The notes under the pieces are model-generated. The model made no database searches. It was given only the letters and a program-made list of their open reading frames with translations, and was not told the origin of the DNA. A DNA stretch of 64,000 bases from Streptomyces sp. V2I9 (GTDB lineage Bacteria > Actinomycetota > Actinomycetes > Streptomycetales > Streptomycetaceae): positions 3,920,626 through 3,984,625 of the forward strand of contig NZ_JAUSZJ010000002.1 of NCBI RefSeq assembly GCF_030817475.1, given 5' to 3'. The translations under genes were made by a program, and so were the position numbers. Of the stretch, positions 1-8,295 are shown piece by piece (within the stretch, counting starts at the first letter, position 1; every line of letters starts with the position of its first letter).

Positions 1-1
1 G

Positions 2-388
2 TCCTTCGCGCTCACCGAGTCCCGGCTCGGCCTGGCCCCGGCGGTCATCTCCCTCACCCTGCTGCCGCGCCTGGACCGTACGGCGGCACACCGCTACTAC
101 CTCACCGGCGAACGGTTCGACGCGGCGGAGGCGGCCAGGATCTCCCTGGTCACGGAGGCCGCCGAGGACGTCGACCAGGCGCTCGCACCGGTCCTGGACG
201 GCCTGCGGCGGGCCTCCCCGCAGGGGCTGGCCGCGTCGAAGGAGCTGGTCACGGCTACGGTGCTGAGAAGCTTCGACCAGTACGCCGAAGACCTCATCGC
301 CCGCTCCGCCGCGTTGTTCGCCTCCGACGAGGCGAGGGAGGGGATGACGGCCTTCCTCGAACGACGGGACCCGGCATGGGTGCGGTGA
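2..388 (+). CDS. Enoyl-CoA hydratase/isomerase family protein (C-terminal part)
   Basis: The window opens inside this gene; 128 C-terminal residues are visible. The stretch beginning ALTESRLGLAPAVIS and the helical tail that follows fit the second half of a crotonase-fold acyl-CoA hydratase/isomerase. The oxyanion-hole and catalytic glutamates lie mostly upstream of the window, so hydratase and isomerase activity cannot be told apart. Its stop codon (386-388) lies beyond the start of the next gene (376), a 13-bp overlap that implies co-transcription and translational coupling with the TetR regulator. Confidence 0.85.
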   Translation, partial: SFALTESRLGLAPAVISLTLLPRLDRTAAHRYYLTGERFDAAEAARISLVTEAAEDVDQALAPVLDGLRRASPQGLAASKELVTATVLRSFDQYAEDLIARSAALFASDEAREGMTAFLERRDPAWVR

Positions 389-999
389 CCTCCTCCACCT
401 CCTCCACCTCCTCCTCCGCATCCAAGGCGGTGCACGCGCCCAAGCAGGACCGCAGCCGGGCCACCCGGCAGCGGCTCCTGGAGGCCGCGGTGGCCTGCCT
501 GGCCGAGCACGGCTGGGCGGGCTCCACGGTCTCCGTCGTCGCGGAGCGGGCCGGCGTCTCGCGCGGGGCGGCCCAGCACCACTTCCCGACGCGGGAGGAC
601 CTGTTCACGGGTGCGGTGGAGTACGTCGCGGAGGAACGCTCCGCCGCCCTGCGCGCCCTCCCGGTCCAGGGCCGCGCCGAGGTGGTCGCCGCCCTGGTCG
701 ACCTCTACACGGGCCCCCTGTTCCGGGCCGCGCTCCAGCTCTGGGTGGCCGCCTCCAACGAGCCCCAGCTCCGCCCGCGCGTCACGGAGCTGGAGGCGCG
801 GGTGGGCCGCGAGACCCACCGGATCGCGGTCGAGCTCCTCGGCGCGGACGAGTCCCGCCCCGGCACCCGGGAAACGGTCCAGGGCCTCCTGGACATGGCC
901 CGCGGTCTCGGCCTCGCCAACCTCCTCACCGACGACACGGCCCGCCGGGCACGGGTGGTGGCGCAGTGGGCGGCACTGGTGGAGGAGGGGCTGGGGTGA
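376..999 (+). CDS. TetR/AcrR family transcriptional regulator
   Basis: A 207-residue protein with a Ser/Thr-rich start, then an N-terminal TetR DNA-binding domain at about residues 25-75 (RLLEAAVACLAEHGW, then VVAERAGVSRGAAQHHF, the typical helix-turn-helix ending in the HF motif). The rest is an all-helical ligand-binding domain. It overlaps the enoyl-CoA hydratase gene by 13 bp, so it probably senses an acyl-CoA or fatty-acid-like metabolite and controls that operon. This is inferred from context; the ligand is unknown. Confidence 0.9.
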   Translation: MGAVTSSTSSTSSSASKAVHAPKQDRSRATRQRLLEAAVACLAEHGWAGSTVSVVAERAGVSRGAAQHHFPTREDLFTGAVEYVAEERSAALRALPVQGRAEVVAALVDLYTGPLFRAALQLWVAASNEPQLRPRVTELEARVGRETHRIAVELLGADESRPGTRETVQGLLDMARGLGLANLLTDDTARRARVVAQWAALVEEGLG

Positions 1000-1004
1000 G
1001 GGTC

Positions 1005-2517
1005 TCAGCGGTACCGGATCACATGCAGCGCGTGGACACCGGTCGGGTCGAAGGACACAGGCTCGTCGGACGAGCCGTCGAGAAGCAGCACGCCTGTATC
1101 CGTGGTGAGACCGTTGACCAGCCATCCCACGGCCTCGCGGCCCCGGCCGTCCGTACGGCGCACCCAGATCAGGGCGCGTGAGCCGGCCGGGAAGGAGGAC
1201 AGCTCGTCCACCCCCGACGACCAGAGCCGGTGGTCCGACAGGGACAGGACGGGTCCGAGCCGGGCGAAGGTCGGCTCGAACCCGTCGGCACGGCCGGGCG
1301 GGGGCGGCGCGGGGAACGTCCCGGTGCCGGGACGCCCTCCGGCGTCCCAGTGGGCCGGCCAGTTCCAGGGGGCGGCGTTCGGCAGCCCGAACGGCTCGCC
1401 CGCGTCCTTGGGGACGACCAGCGTCGCGCATGGCGTCCTGGAGGCGCCCGCTCTCCCGATGGCGTCGCGTACCGACGGAGAAGACCCAGCCCCGCCCGGT
1501 TTCGTCACCGACGGTCGGACCCACCAGTTCCGCCTCGCCCCCGTACGTGTTCTCCAGCCACAGCCGCGCCTTGGTGACCGCCGCCTCGAAGTCGTGGGCC
1601 TCCTGCTCCCACGGACGGCGCGAAACCCTCTGCGCCTCCGGCAGGGCCCGGACGAGGACCAACTCGCGTACGCCGTCGGTGTCCAGCCGGGCGAGGGAAG
1701 AGGTCAGGCCGTCGAGGAAGACGACCTGTCCTTGATGGTTGTGCGCGTAGACCAGATGGCCCGGCGCTTCCAGGTCGCCGATCTCACGACGTACCCACAC
1801 CAGGCCGCGGCTGTCGGACCCGTGCTCCGCGACCGCCTTCACGATCTCGTCCCAACTGTTCGCCCGCACCCGCTCGAACTCCGGGAAGTACCGCCGGGTC
1901 AGCCGGCTCCACCAGCCGGGTGCCTCGTCCGAGGGCCGCCAGGCGAGCGCGGTGGACGGGCTCTTGCCGATCGCGGAGTGCAGGGCCACGACCGCGCCAC
2001 GGGTGTTGATCCTGCGCCCCTGGTTCTGAACCCGGGCAACCGCCGCCTCGTACGACTCGGCGGGCTCCAGATCCGCCAGGGGCGCGCTCGGAGCTGGGTG
2101 GAAGGGGGAGCTGCCGTCCTTGGGGACGACGACCGAGGACGCCAGCATCGGGGTGGGCGGGAAGCCGGGCTGCGGCACGGTCCGGCAGGCCATGAGCCAC
2201 GCCCACGACGACTCGGCCACCGGGTGAGGGGCCGCGAGTTCCGCGAGCCCGCGATAGGTGTGGGCGAGCCAGGCCGCTGCCTGCTGGTCGGAAAATGCCA
2301 GGATGAAGCGGATGCCGTTCGCGTCGGCCGTCAGCAGACCTCGTTCCCCGTCGGGCGAACGACCTTCGCCCAAGGGCACCAGGACCGGCGAAGCGCGAAA
2401 TCTCTCGAGCAACGCGGCGAATTTCAGACGGTGTTCGGCAGCTCGGGCGGCGTCGCCCCGGGCCGTTTCGGCCGAAGCCGTGCCCCGTTGCCGCGAGGGG
2501 GCCGGCCGCACGGACAC
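1005..2517 (-). pseudogene. SseB-like / papain-fold toxin-like / YrhB-like protein, frameshifted
   Basis: One gene is split over two minus-strand frames. The first frame starts at GTG 2517. It reads an SseB-like N-terminal region (ALLERFRASPVLVPL, then FILAFSDQQAAAWLA), a papain-fold-like segment (RGLVWVRREIGDLEAPGHLV ... QGQVVFLDG) and a YrhB/Imm35-like segment (WLENTYGGEAELV ... GRGWVFSVGTRR). Between about 1421 and 1445 the good coding sense moves to another frame, which continues with TLVVPKDAGEPFGLPN, the expected end of a YrhB domain. It then reads a second, weaker copy of the papain-like segment (RALIWVRR ... GWLVNG ... VLLLDG) to the stop at 1005. The second copy has Trp where the first has the GH histidine. 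The start is uncertain: ATG 2660 opens a different frame. Polymorphic-toxin systems use such domains, but no secretion or immunity partner is adjacent. Confidence 0.6.
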
Positions 2518-2785
2518 CGAGCTGTCGCAGAAGAGTCCGCCGACCTCTCCGAAGCGCCGGACTTCCCCTGCGTAGGCGCCATTTCGGCGTACTCCGCAAG
2601 GCGCGACCTCGGTACGCCGGTGCCTGGTTGTGCGCCGGCCCGGCTCTCGTCGTCAGACATGCGGCACATCATCACATCTGCAATCTGAGCAACACGCCGT
2701 GCCTCTGTGAATCCTCTCGTGAGACCTTGCGCACGTTGCGGAGAGTGGGTGCGGGGCGCGGGCCGAACCGGGGCCGGGCGGGGTG

Positions 2786-3190
2786 TTACACGTTCTCGGC
2801 GGCCGTATGCCCGGTCTCCCGGACGGGCGTCCCCTGGTGGTAGTACATCCGCCAGGAACCGTCCCCCTCCCGTCGGCGCCACAGTGAACTCCGCCGGGAA
2901 CGCGCCCCGTCGATGACGCACGCGTACGTGAGGTGCACCAGCCCCGGCGCCAGCACCACCCCGGTCATCCCGGAGGGCTCGAAGCGCGGCCCGTTCACGT
3001 CCCCGCCGTCCAGACCGGGGAGCGCGGCGAGCATCTCCTCGTACGTCCACCGTCTCCCGGAAGCCCCTACCTCGACGAACTCCGGGTCGAGGAGCGCCTC
3101 GGCGGCCGACCGGGAGAGCCGCACGGCGGGGTCGAGGAGCCGCAGCTCACCCTGGATGGCGGCGTTCACGTCCGTGGTGTCCTGACTCAT
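2786..3190 (-). CDS. NTF2-like / DUF4440 family protein
   Basis: A 134-residue protein. The order of an N-terminal helix (IQGELRLLDPAVRLS), the motif LLDPEFVEVGASGRRWTYEEMLAAL, and later strands (LVHLTYACVIDGARSRRSSLWRRREG, then WRMYYHQGTPV) is characteristic of the DUF4440/SnoaL-like NTF2 fold. Such proteins are small cytoplasmic alpha+beta barrels, often of unknown substrate. It stands alone on the minus strand between the split gene and the DHFR-like gene. Confidence 0.8.
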   Translation of the reverse strand: MSQDTTDVNAAIQGELRLLDPAVRLSRSAAEALLDPEFVEVGASGRRWTYEEMLAALPGLDGGDVNGPRFEPSGMTGVVLAPGLVHLTYACVIDGARSRRSSLWRRREGDGSWRMYYHQGTPVRETGHTAAENV

Positions 3191-3239
3191 CTGTTCATGA
3201 TCGCCGATGGGAGCGGGCGCACACCGGCAGCGGGTGGAG

Positions 3240-3836
3240 TCACCTTTTCCCGGGGCGGTGGTAGGTGGTGATCAGCACGCCGGACGGTGTCGTCCGCGTG
3301 CCGGTGAGCGTCAGGCGGCGGGGGCCTTCGCCTTCGGGGAAGAGCCGCTTGCCGCTGCCCAGGAGGAGAGGGAAGACGAGGAGCCGGTACTCGTCGACGA
3401 GATCGTGCTCGATCAGCGAAGCGAGCAGCTCGCCGCTGCCCAGCACCACCGTCTCGCGCGCGGAAGCGGCCTTGATCCGGCGGACCTCCGCCGGCAGGTC
3501 GGCGCCGAGGAGGGAAGTGTTCGCCCAGCTCAGGCCCTCGTTCCCGAGCGTGCGGGACGCCACGTACTTGGGCATCGCGTTCATCGTGGCCACCGCCGGG
3601 TCGCTCCGGTCGGCGTACGGCCAGGTGGCGGCGAAGATCTCGTACGTCCTGCGCCCCAGGAGCAGGGCTCCGGCGCCGGTGGTGGCGTCGCTCATGAACC
3701 GCTCGACCATCGGATCGACGTACGGCAGCACCCAGCCGCCCTGAGCGAAGCCTCCGTCCCGGTCCTCGTCGGCGGAGAGGACCGACTGCATGACGCCGTC
3801 GAGCGAAACGAAGTCGACCACGGCCAGCTGACCCAT
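3240..3836 (-). CDS. Dihydrofolate reductase family protein (RibD C-terminal domain)
   Basis: A 198-residue protein starting VVDFVSLDGVMQS, the usual start of the RibD_C/DHFR-like family. It contains LLGRRTYEIFAATWPY and the nucleotide-binding VVLGSGELLASLIEHDLVDEY, followed by LLVFPLLLGSGKRLF. Family members are NADPH-dependent reductases of generally unknown substrate; they are not the housekeeping folA enzyme. ATG 3836 is preceded by AGGAG at a good distance, which supports this start. Confidence 0.9.
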   Translation of the reverse strand: MGQLAVVDFVSLDGVMQSVLSADEDRDGGFAQGGWVLPYVDPMVERFMSDATTGAGALLLGRRTYEIFAATWPYADRSDPAVATMNAMPKYVASRTLGNEGLSWANTSLLGADLPAEVRRIKAASARETVVLGSGELLASLIEHDLVDEYRLLVFPLLLGSGKRLFPEGEGPRRLTLTGTRTTPSGVLITTYHRPGKR

Positions 3837-3946
3837 GTGCTGCTCCTGTCCATGTGTGTGCTGCCAGGGAGTGGACCGCTCGCGGGAGCGGCTTTCATCG
3901 GTCGCGGCGCCCCCGCTTCCACTGCCCGCCTCCCTCCTACCATCCC

Positions 3947-4027
3947 GTGCGGATTCCCACCGTTACATGCGGATTTCCCCCGTTACGTGTGGGTTCCCCA
4001 TCATTGTGTGTGGGTTCCTTCCGACCG
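3947..4027. repeat. Four imperfect tandem repeats of about 20 bp
   Basis: Four units begin near 3948, 3968, 3988 and 4009. Each reads roughly TG(C/T)GG(A/G)TT(C/T)CC followed by a C/T-rich tail and a CGTTAC-like end. They lie in the non-coding gap upstream of the DHFR-like gene start and left of the first insertion sequence. No protein-coding sense is seen. Function is unknown; they could be a protein-binding array or simple slippage products. Confidence 0.6.
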
Positions 4028-4208
4028 TGCGGTGGCAGGGGCCCGGATTACGGGTGAAGCCGAGCAGAGGGCCGACCGTGAGCGGCCGGGAGGGGGAGCC
4101 CGGAGCCGGTGTTGCGGAAGGGCGCTGAGGGGGCCGCGGGTTCGCAGCTGATCCGGGTCGGGCAGGGACCACCCGCCCCTCGTGTCCGGCCCTTCGCCCC
4201 AGTGCTTA

Positions 4209-5098
4209 CAGCGGCTAACACAATGAGGTGGTTCGGTCCTCTTGGCCGTGTCCGCGTCAGGAGTTGAGCGTTGGGCGGGTATGGGGGCTTCGCCGTGGAT
4301 CGTGTCGGATGACCTGTGGAAGCGGATAGAGCCGTTGCTTCCGTGCAGGGAACGCCGGTTTCGGCACCCTGGACGGAAGCCGCTGCCGGACCGGCAGGTG
4401 CTGTGCGGCATCCTCTTCGTGTTGCACACCGGCATCCAGTGGGAGTACCTGCCCAAGGAGTTGGGCTTCGGGTCGGGCATGACGTGCTGGCGGAGGTTGC
4501 GGGACTGGAACGAGGCCGGCGTCTGGCAGCAGCTGCACGAAGTACTGCTGGCCGAACTCAACGCGGCGGCCCGCCTCGACCGGTCGCGTGCCGTGGTCGA
4601 CTCCAGTCACGTGCGGGCCGTAAAAGGGGGAGCCACACGGGACCGGGTCCGGTCGACCGTGGCCGAACCGGATCGAAACACCACCTGATCACCGACGGGA
4701 ACGGCACACCGCCCGCCGTGATCCTCACCGGCGGCAACCGCAACGACGTCACCCAGCTCATGCCCCTGCTCGACGCCATCCCACCCGTCAGAGGCCGACT
4801 CGGACACCCTCGACGCAAGCCGGACTCAGTCTTCGCCGAGCGCGGGTACGACCACGACATCTACCGCGAACAGGTCCGCCAACGCCGCATCGTCCCGGCC
4901 ATCGCCCGTCGCGGCACTCTCCACGGCACCGGACTGGGAACCTGCCGCTGGGCCGTCGAACGCAGCTCCGCCTGGCTCCACGGCTTCAAACGCCTCCGCA
5001 TCCGCTGGGAACGGAGAGCCGACATCCACGAAGCCTTCCTCAAACTCGCCCGCTGCCTCATCACCCACCGACAGATCAACTCATTGTGTTAGCCGCTG
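4209..5098 (+). mobile_element. IS5-family insertion sequence, 890 bp
   Basis: Perfect 19-bp terminal inverted repeats (CAGCGGCTAACACAATGAG at 4209-4227 and its complement at 5080-5098) are flanked by a TTA direct repeat (4206-4208 and 5099-5101), the expected target duplication. The element holds a transposase split over two frames. Intact ends and duplication suggest a fairly recent insertion. Confidence 0.9.
4281..5092 (+). CDS. IS5-type transposase, two overlapping frames (likely -1 frameshift)
   Basis: The first frame (ATG 4281, possibly TTG 4242, to stop 4688) carries the DUF4096-type N-terminus (SPWIVSDDLWKRIEPLLP, then GILFVLHTGIQWEYLP) and the first catalytic Asp in VVDSSHVRAVKGG. 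The second frame continues as TGPGPVDRGRTGSKHHLIT through WAVERSSAWLHGFKRLRIRW, which holds the catalytic Glu, to stop 5092. The frames meet at AAAAGGGGG (4622-4630). A Lys-tRNA reading AAA can slip back one base onto AAA there, a plausible programmed -1 site. The segment usually read as ADxxYD is AERGYD here, so the second catalytic Asp may be lost. Activity is doubtful. Confidence 0.8.
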
Positions 5099-5294
5099 TT
5101 ACCGGACACGAGGGGCGGGGCATATTCCGTTCGGTGGCGAAATAGCGACCGCCTGATCAGATGATCCCTTCGCCTCAGGCCGCCGACCGCCGAGGGGCGC
5201 CTGACTCCGATGGTTATCTAGGGTTGTCAAGCAAAATCACTGAGCGTTTTCAGGGTGGTCACCTATGGGGGTGACGGCGTGAAGGGCACAACGC

Positions 5295-5358
5295 ACGAGG
5301 CACCTGTGCCGTTGAGGAAGATGTTCAAAGTCTCAACTCATCAGCACAGGTGCCTCGT
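5295..5358 (+). promoter_or_regulatory. Leader hairpin in IS copy 1
   Basis: A perfect 15-bp inverted repeat (ACGAGGCACCTGTGC at 5295-5309, complement at 5344-5358) with a 34-nt loop, ending at the position where copies 2 and 3 have their TTG start. In copy 1 that TTG is changed (TCG), so the next start is ATG 5415. Copies 2 and 3 keep the hairpin with different sequences. Confidence 0.7.
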
Positions 5359-5414
5359 CGGTTCCCTATCCTGCCGCACTCGACCTGCCTCATGCGCTGG
5401 TCGAGTGGGTAACC

Positions 5415-6107
5415 ATGCTCATCGTCACCCGCGAGGGTGACCGCCGCTGCAAGCTGCCGCCGCACCAACGCGCGCTCGTCGCTCTGGTGTACCTGCGCAA
5501 GCACGACACCTTGGCCCAGATAGCCGCCGGCTTCGGGATCTCGGTGGGCACCACCCACGCCTACACCGCCGCGGTGATCGACCTCCTGGCTGCCCAGGCG
5601 CCTGGCCTGCTCAAGGTCCTGCGCGAGCATGAACCGGAGTACGTCCTGCTCGACGGGACCCTCGCCGAGTGCGACCGCGTGGGCGACGGCCGGGCCGACT
5701 ACTCGCACAAGCACCGCCGCCACGGCGTGAACGTGCAGGTCGTGACCGACCCGTTCGGGCAGGTGTTGTGGATCTCCCCAGCCTTGCCTGGCCGGTGCCA
5801 CGACCTCACCGCGGCCCGCACCCACCGAATCATCCGGATCTGCGAACGCCAAGGCGTCCCCGTACTGGCTGACCGTGCCTACCAGGGCGCCGGCCTCTGG
5901 GTCACCACCGGGCACAGACGGCCGCCCGGCGGACGACTGTCTCCGACACAGCAGACGGTCAACCGAGCGCTGGCCACATCCCGGGCGCCCGTTGAACGGG
6001 GCATGGCACGACTGAAGTCATGGCGCATCTTCCGACGATCCCGGATGAGCCCCAACCGCATGACGTCAATCACCAAGGTCGTCCTCACCCTGGAGAGGCA
6101 AAGCTGA
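5415..6107 (+). CDS. IS5-family (DDE_Tnp_4) transposase, copy 1
   Basis: A 230-residue protein. The N-terminal helix-turn-helix region reads LPPHQRALVALVYLRKHDTL, then IAAGFGISVGTTHAY. The catalytic triad is visible: first Asp in LLDGTLAECDR, second in VLADRAYQGAG, Glu in RAPVERGMARLKSW. It lacks the first 20-odd residues present in copy 2 because the TTG start is not conserved; the reading frame is open upstream without a usable start codon. It cuts and joins the element's ends. It may be weakly expressed but has no internal disruption. Confidence 0.9.
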   Translation: MLIVTREGDRRCKLPPHQRALVALVYLRKHDTLAQIAAGFGISVGTTHAYTAAVIDLLAAQAPGLLKVLREHEPEYVLLDGTLAECDRVGDGRADYSHKHRRHGVNVQVVTDPFGQVLWISPALPGRCHDLTAARTHRIIRICERQGVPVLADRAYQGAGLWVTTGHRRPPGGRLSPTQQTVNRALATSRAPVERGMARLKSWRIFRRSRMSPNRMTSITKVVLTLERQS

Positions 6108-6182
6108 AAACGCTCACTGAGCTCTTTCAGAGTGGCCACTGATCGAGTGACCCAGACCGAGCCAGGGTGAGGACCGCAACGC

Positions 6183-6246
6183 ACAGGGCTCCCGGGCCGT
6201 TGGAGGAGGTGTTCGAAGTCTCAACCCATCGGCACAGGAGCCCTGT
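6183..6246 (+). promoter_or_regulatory. Leader hairpin overlapping the start codon of IS copy 2 transposase
   Basis: ACAGGGCTCC (6183-6192) pairs with GGAGCCCTGT (6237-6246). The right arm contains the ribosome-binding AGGAG and reaches the first base of the TTG start, so pairing would hide the ribosome site. Confidence 0.65.
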
Positions 6247-6995
6247 TGGTCCCCTATTCTGCCGCACTCGACCTGCCTCATGCTCTGGTCGAGTGGGTAT
6301 CCATGCTCATCGTCACCCGTGAGGGTGACCGCCGCTGCAAGCTGCCGCCCCACCAGCGGGCCCTCGTCGGCCTGGTCTACCTTCGCCGGCATGACAAGAT
6401 CGCGCAGATCGCCGCCGGCTTCGGCATATCCGTCGGCACTGCCCACGCTTACGTCCAGGCGGTCGTCCAGCACCTGTCCGGCCGGGCGCCGGGCCTCCTG
6501 CGGGTCCTGCATGAGGCCGATCCGGACTACGTCCTGCTCGACGGGACACTCGCCGAATGCGACCGGGTCGGCGACAGCCGGGCCGATTTCTCCCAGAAGC
6601 ACCGCCGTCACGGCGTGAACGTGCAGGTCGTGGCCGATCCCACCGGCAAGCTGCTGTGGATCTCTCCCGCGCTGCCCGGCCGCACCCACGACCTGACCGC
6701 CGCCCGCACCCACCGCATCATCCGGAACTGCGAACGCCAGGGCGTCCCCGTCCTCGCAGACCGCGCCTACATCGGGGCCGGCCCCTGGGTGACCACACCG
6801 ATCAGACGTCCCCCGAACCGGGACCTCACCACGACCCAGCAGACGATCAACCGGGCCCTGTCAGCGGCGCGAGCACCGGTCGAACGAAGCGTCGCAAGGC
6901 TGAAGTCCTGGCACATCTTCCGCAAAGCCCGCTGCAGCCCCAACCGCATGACCGCCATTGCCGCAGCCGTCCTCACCCTGGAGCGTCAACGCTGA
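6246..6995 (+). CDS. IS5-family (DDE_Tnp_4) transposase, copy 2
   Basis: A 249-residue intact transposase starting at TTG 6246, six bases after AGGAG. Same layout as copy 1: helix-turn-helix (IAAGFGISVGTAHAY), first Asp in LLDGTLAECDR, second Asp in VLADRAYIGAG, Glu in RAPVERSVARLKSW. It is the only one of the three copies with both a start codon at the conserved place and an unbroken frame, so it is the best candidate for an active source enzyme that could act on all three elements. Confidence 0.92.
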   Translation: MVPYSAALDLPHALVEWVSMLIVTREGDRRCKLPPHQRALVGLVYLRRHDKIAQIAAGFGISVGTAHAYVQAVVQHLSGRAPGLLRVLHEADPDYVLLDGTLAECDRVGDSRADFSQKHRRHGVNVQVVADPTGKLLWISPALPGRTHDLTAARTHRIIRNCERQGVPVLADRAYIGAGPWVTTPIRRPPNRDLTTTQQTINRALSAARAPVERSVARLKSWHIFRKARCSPNRMTAIAAAVLTLERQR

Positions 6996-7007
6996 AAATG
7001 CTCACTG

Positions 7008-7805
7008 GTCGGCGGCACAAGTGCTAGTCAGGCAAGTGAGGCATGTTCAACGCAGGGGTGTATCCCTGATCTCTCACAGGCATCGATGCCCTGGCTGGCT
7101 CCGCGACGTTTGCCGAGGTCTCGACGCTCTGCGCTATCACCACGGTCGCGATTGACTCAGTGCCGCAGCCGTGCGCCTGCCGGTCCTGTCGCATAACAGG
7201 TCGTGAACTACCTGGAGGTCCGCGAAGAACGGCCCCACCACGGCACCCAGTTGCGGTGCCTCACCGGCCACTGGCACGACTCGAAGCTCTCCGAACCTCG
7301 ACTGGCCCACACGCTCCAGCCCATGAGAGCGGCAGCATTCCACCGGAGCCGTGGAAACCGGCGCTCACTCGACGCCACAGCCGGGCCATCACCTGACCGC
7401 CACCAGCCCGAACACCGAAACGGCTCACCGAAGAAGCCGGCGGACCGTCACGAAGGACCAAGGCCACGGACGCGCCGGGCAGCGAAGTGAATTGGAACAG
7501 CGCGCATGCAGAGAGGGCGAAAAGGAGACAACTTTGGCAGAAACCCTTTCTGCAACGAAGTAGCCACAGGTCAATGGTGATCAGATATGCGACTTTCTCG
7601 ACGCACCAAAGGGGAGAGTTGTGTAGATTCCCCGCAGTCATGTTACCCACTATGTGTAACTTGTCCGACTGAGAGCAAAATATCGCATTCGTCATATTTA
7701 GAGTAGATCAGCGCAATTGCTGGCACCCCTAGCAGGAACGCAATGCGACGGGGTAGTTTCACTACGCAAAGCAAGTGATGATTCCATGACGAAAAAGGGG
7801 AAAAC
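7008..7805. other. Gene-poor gap between IS copy 2 and the low-GC islet
   Basis: Short open frames exist (for example 7203-7490) but none has convincing codon pattern or a recognisable domain. At 7534-7563 a TTG-started 9-codon ORF follows a strong AAAAGGAG site and may be the stub of a truncated gene. From about 7540 on, base composition becomes clearly more AT-rich than the surroundings. A seven-codon ORF (ATG 7786) overlaps the GTG of the next gene. Confidence 0.5.
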
Positions 7806-8207
7806 GTGAAGAAGATGGCGGCGGTTGTGGCAATGGGTAGTGTTCTTGCGCTCGGCGTGGGGGCATCGCCGGCGGTTGCCGCGGGGAACTGCGGCTACGT
7901 CGAGTCGTGCACAACGCTTAGCAGCGGCCGACTGAGCATATTTCTTTCGCAAGCTTCCACCGTTGAGAACCGACTGAACGTGGTCGTCTCGTACAGGAAG
8001 GATTCAGGATCCTCGATTAATGCCAGGTTCGGCTACTCCTACTCCGGATCCAACCATTGGGCAGGCTACTTCAACCAGTCGGCCGGCACCACGAAGCGCT
8101 CTACTTGGACTAACGCTTACGTGCACAGCACCTGCAAGTCCGCGGTCGGCATGATGCAGGTTACCGGCCAGCAGACCTTCCAGACTCCGCCGGTTACCGG
8201 CTGCTGA
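7806..8207 (+). CDS. Small secreted protein of unknown function
   Basis: A 133-residue protein with a clear Sec signal peptide: KK, hydrophobic core AAVVAMGSVLALGVGAS, cleavage likely after AVA-A near residue 26. The mature part is rich in Ser, Thr and Asn, has four Cys (two near the start, CGYVESC, one near HSTCKS, one at the very end) and could form two disulfides. GTG 7806 follows AAAGGGG at a normal distance. Base composition is lower in GC than flanking core genes, suggesting recent transfer. A strong terminator follows, so it is monocistronic. No family recognised. Confidence 0.8.
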   Translation: MKKMAAVVAMGSVLALGVGASPAVAAGNCGYVESCTTLSSGRLSIFLSQASTVENRLNVVVSYRKDSGSSINARFGYSYSGSNHWAGYFNQSAGTTKRSTWTNAYVHSTCKSAVGMMQVTGQQTFQTPPVTGC

Positions 8208-8218
8208 CGTATCACCAT

Positions 8219-8252
8219 CTGCGGGCCGCTCCTATGTAGGCGCGGCCCGCAG
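8219..8252 (+). terminator. Rho-independent-type terminator after the small secreted protein gene
   Basis: A perfect 11-bp stem (CTGCGGGCCGC at 8219-8229 with 8242-8252) and a 12-nt loop, followed by a T/C-rich stretch (TATTCTTTCTTCTTC). It separates the small secreted protein gene from the VanZ gene. Confidence 0.85.
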
Positions 8253-8295
8253 GTCTGTCCTATTCTTTCTTCTTCTATGCTTCACCGAGGCCCCT

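Larger units (their letters stand above)
4172..5119. other. Perfect 18-bp hairpin whose loop was interrupted by an IS element
   Basis: The arm at 4172-4189 (CCCGCCCCTCGTGTCCGG) is perfectly complementary to 5102-5119. With the insertion sequence and one copy of the TTA target duplication removed, the arms are separated by only about 19 nt, giving a strong stem-loop of terminator type. The element therefore landed in the loop of a pre-existing hairpin. Confidence 0.75.
5238..6119 (+). mobile_element. DDE_Tnp_4-type insertion sequence, copy 1
   Basis: Ends read CACTGAGCGTTTTCAG at 5238-5253 and, inverted, CAGTGAGCGTTTTCAG at 6104-6119, so only one base differs. About 882 bp with one transposase gene and a long 5' leader. 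It is followed directly, with a 5-bp overlap of ends, by copy 2 in the same orientation. Confidence 0.8.
6115..7007 (+). mobile_element. DDE_Tnp_4-type insertion sequence, copy 2
   Basis: The left end CACTGAGCTCTTTCAG (6115-6130) shares CACTG with the right end of copy 1. The right end (6992-7007) reads CAGTGAGCATTTTCAG on the other strand. About 893 bp, same orientation as copy 1. The two copies are clearly diverged, so they are related elements rather than a recent duplication. Confidence 0.8.
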
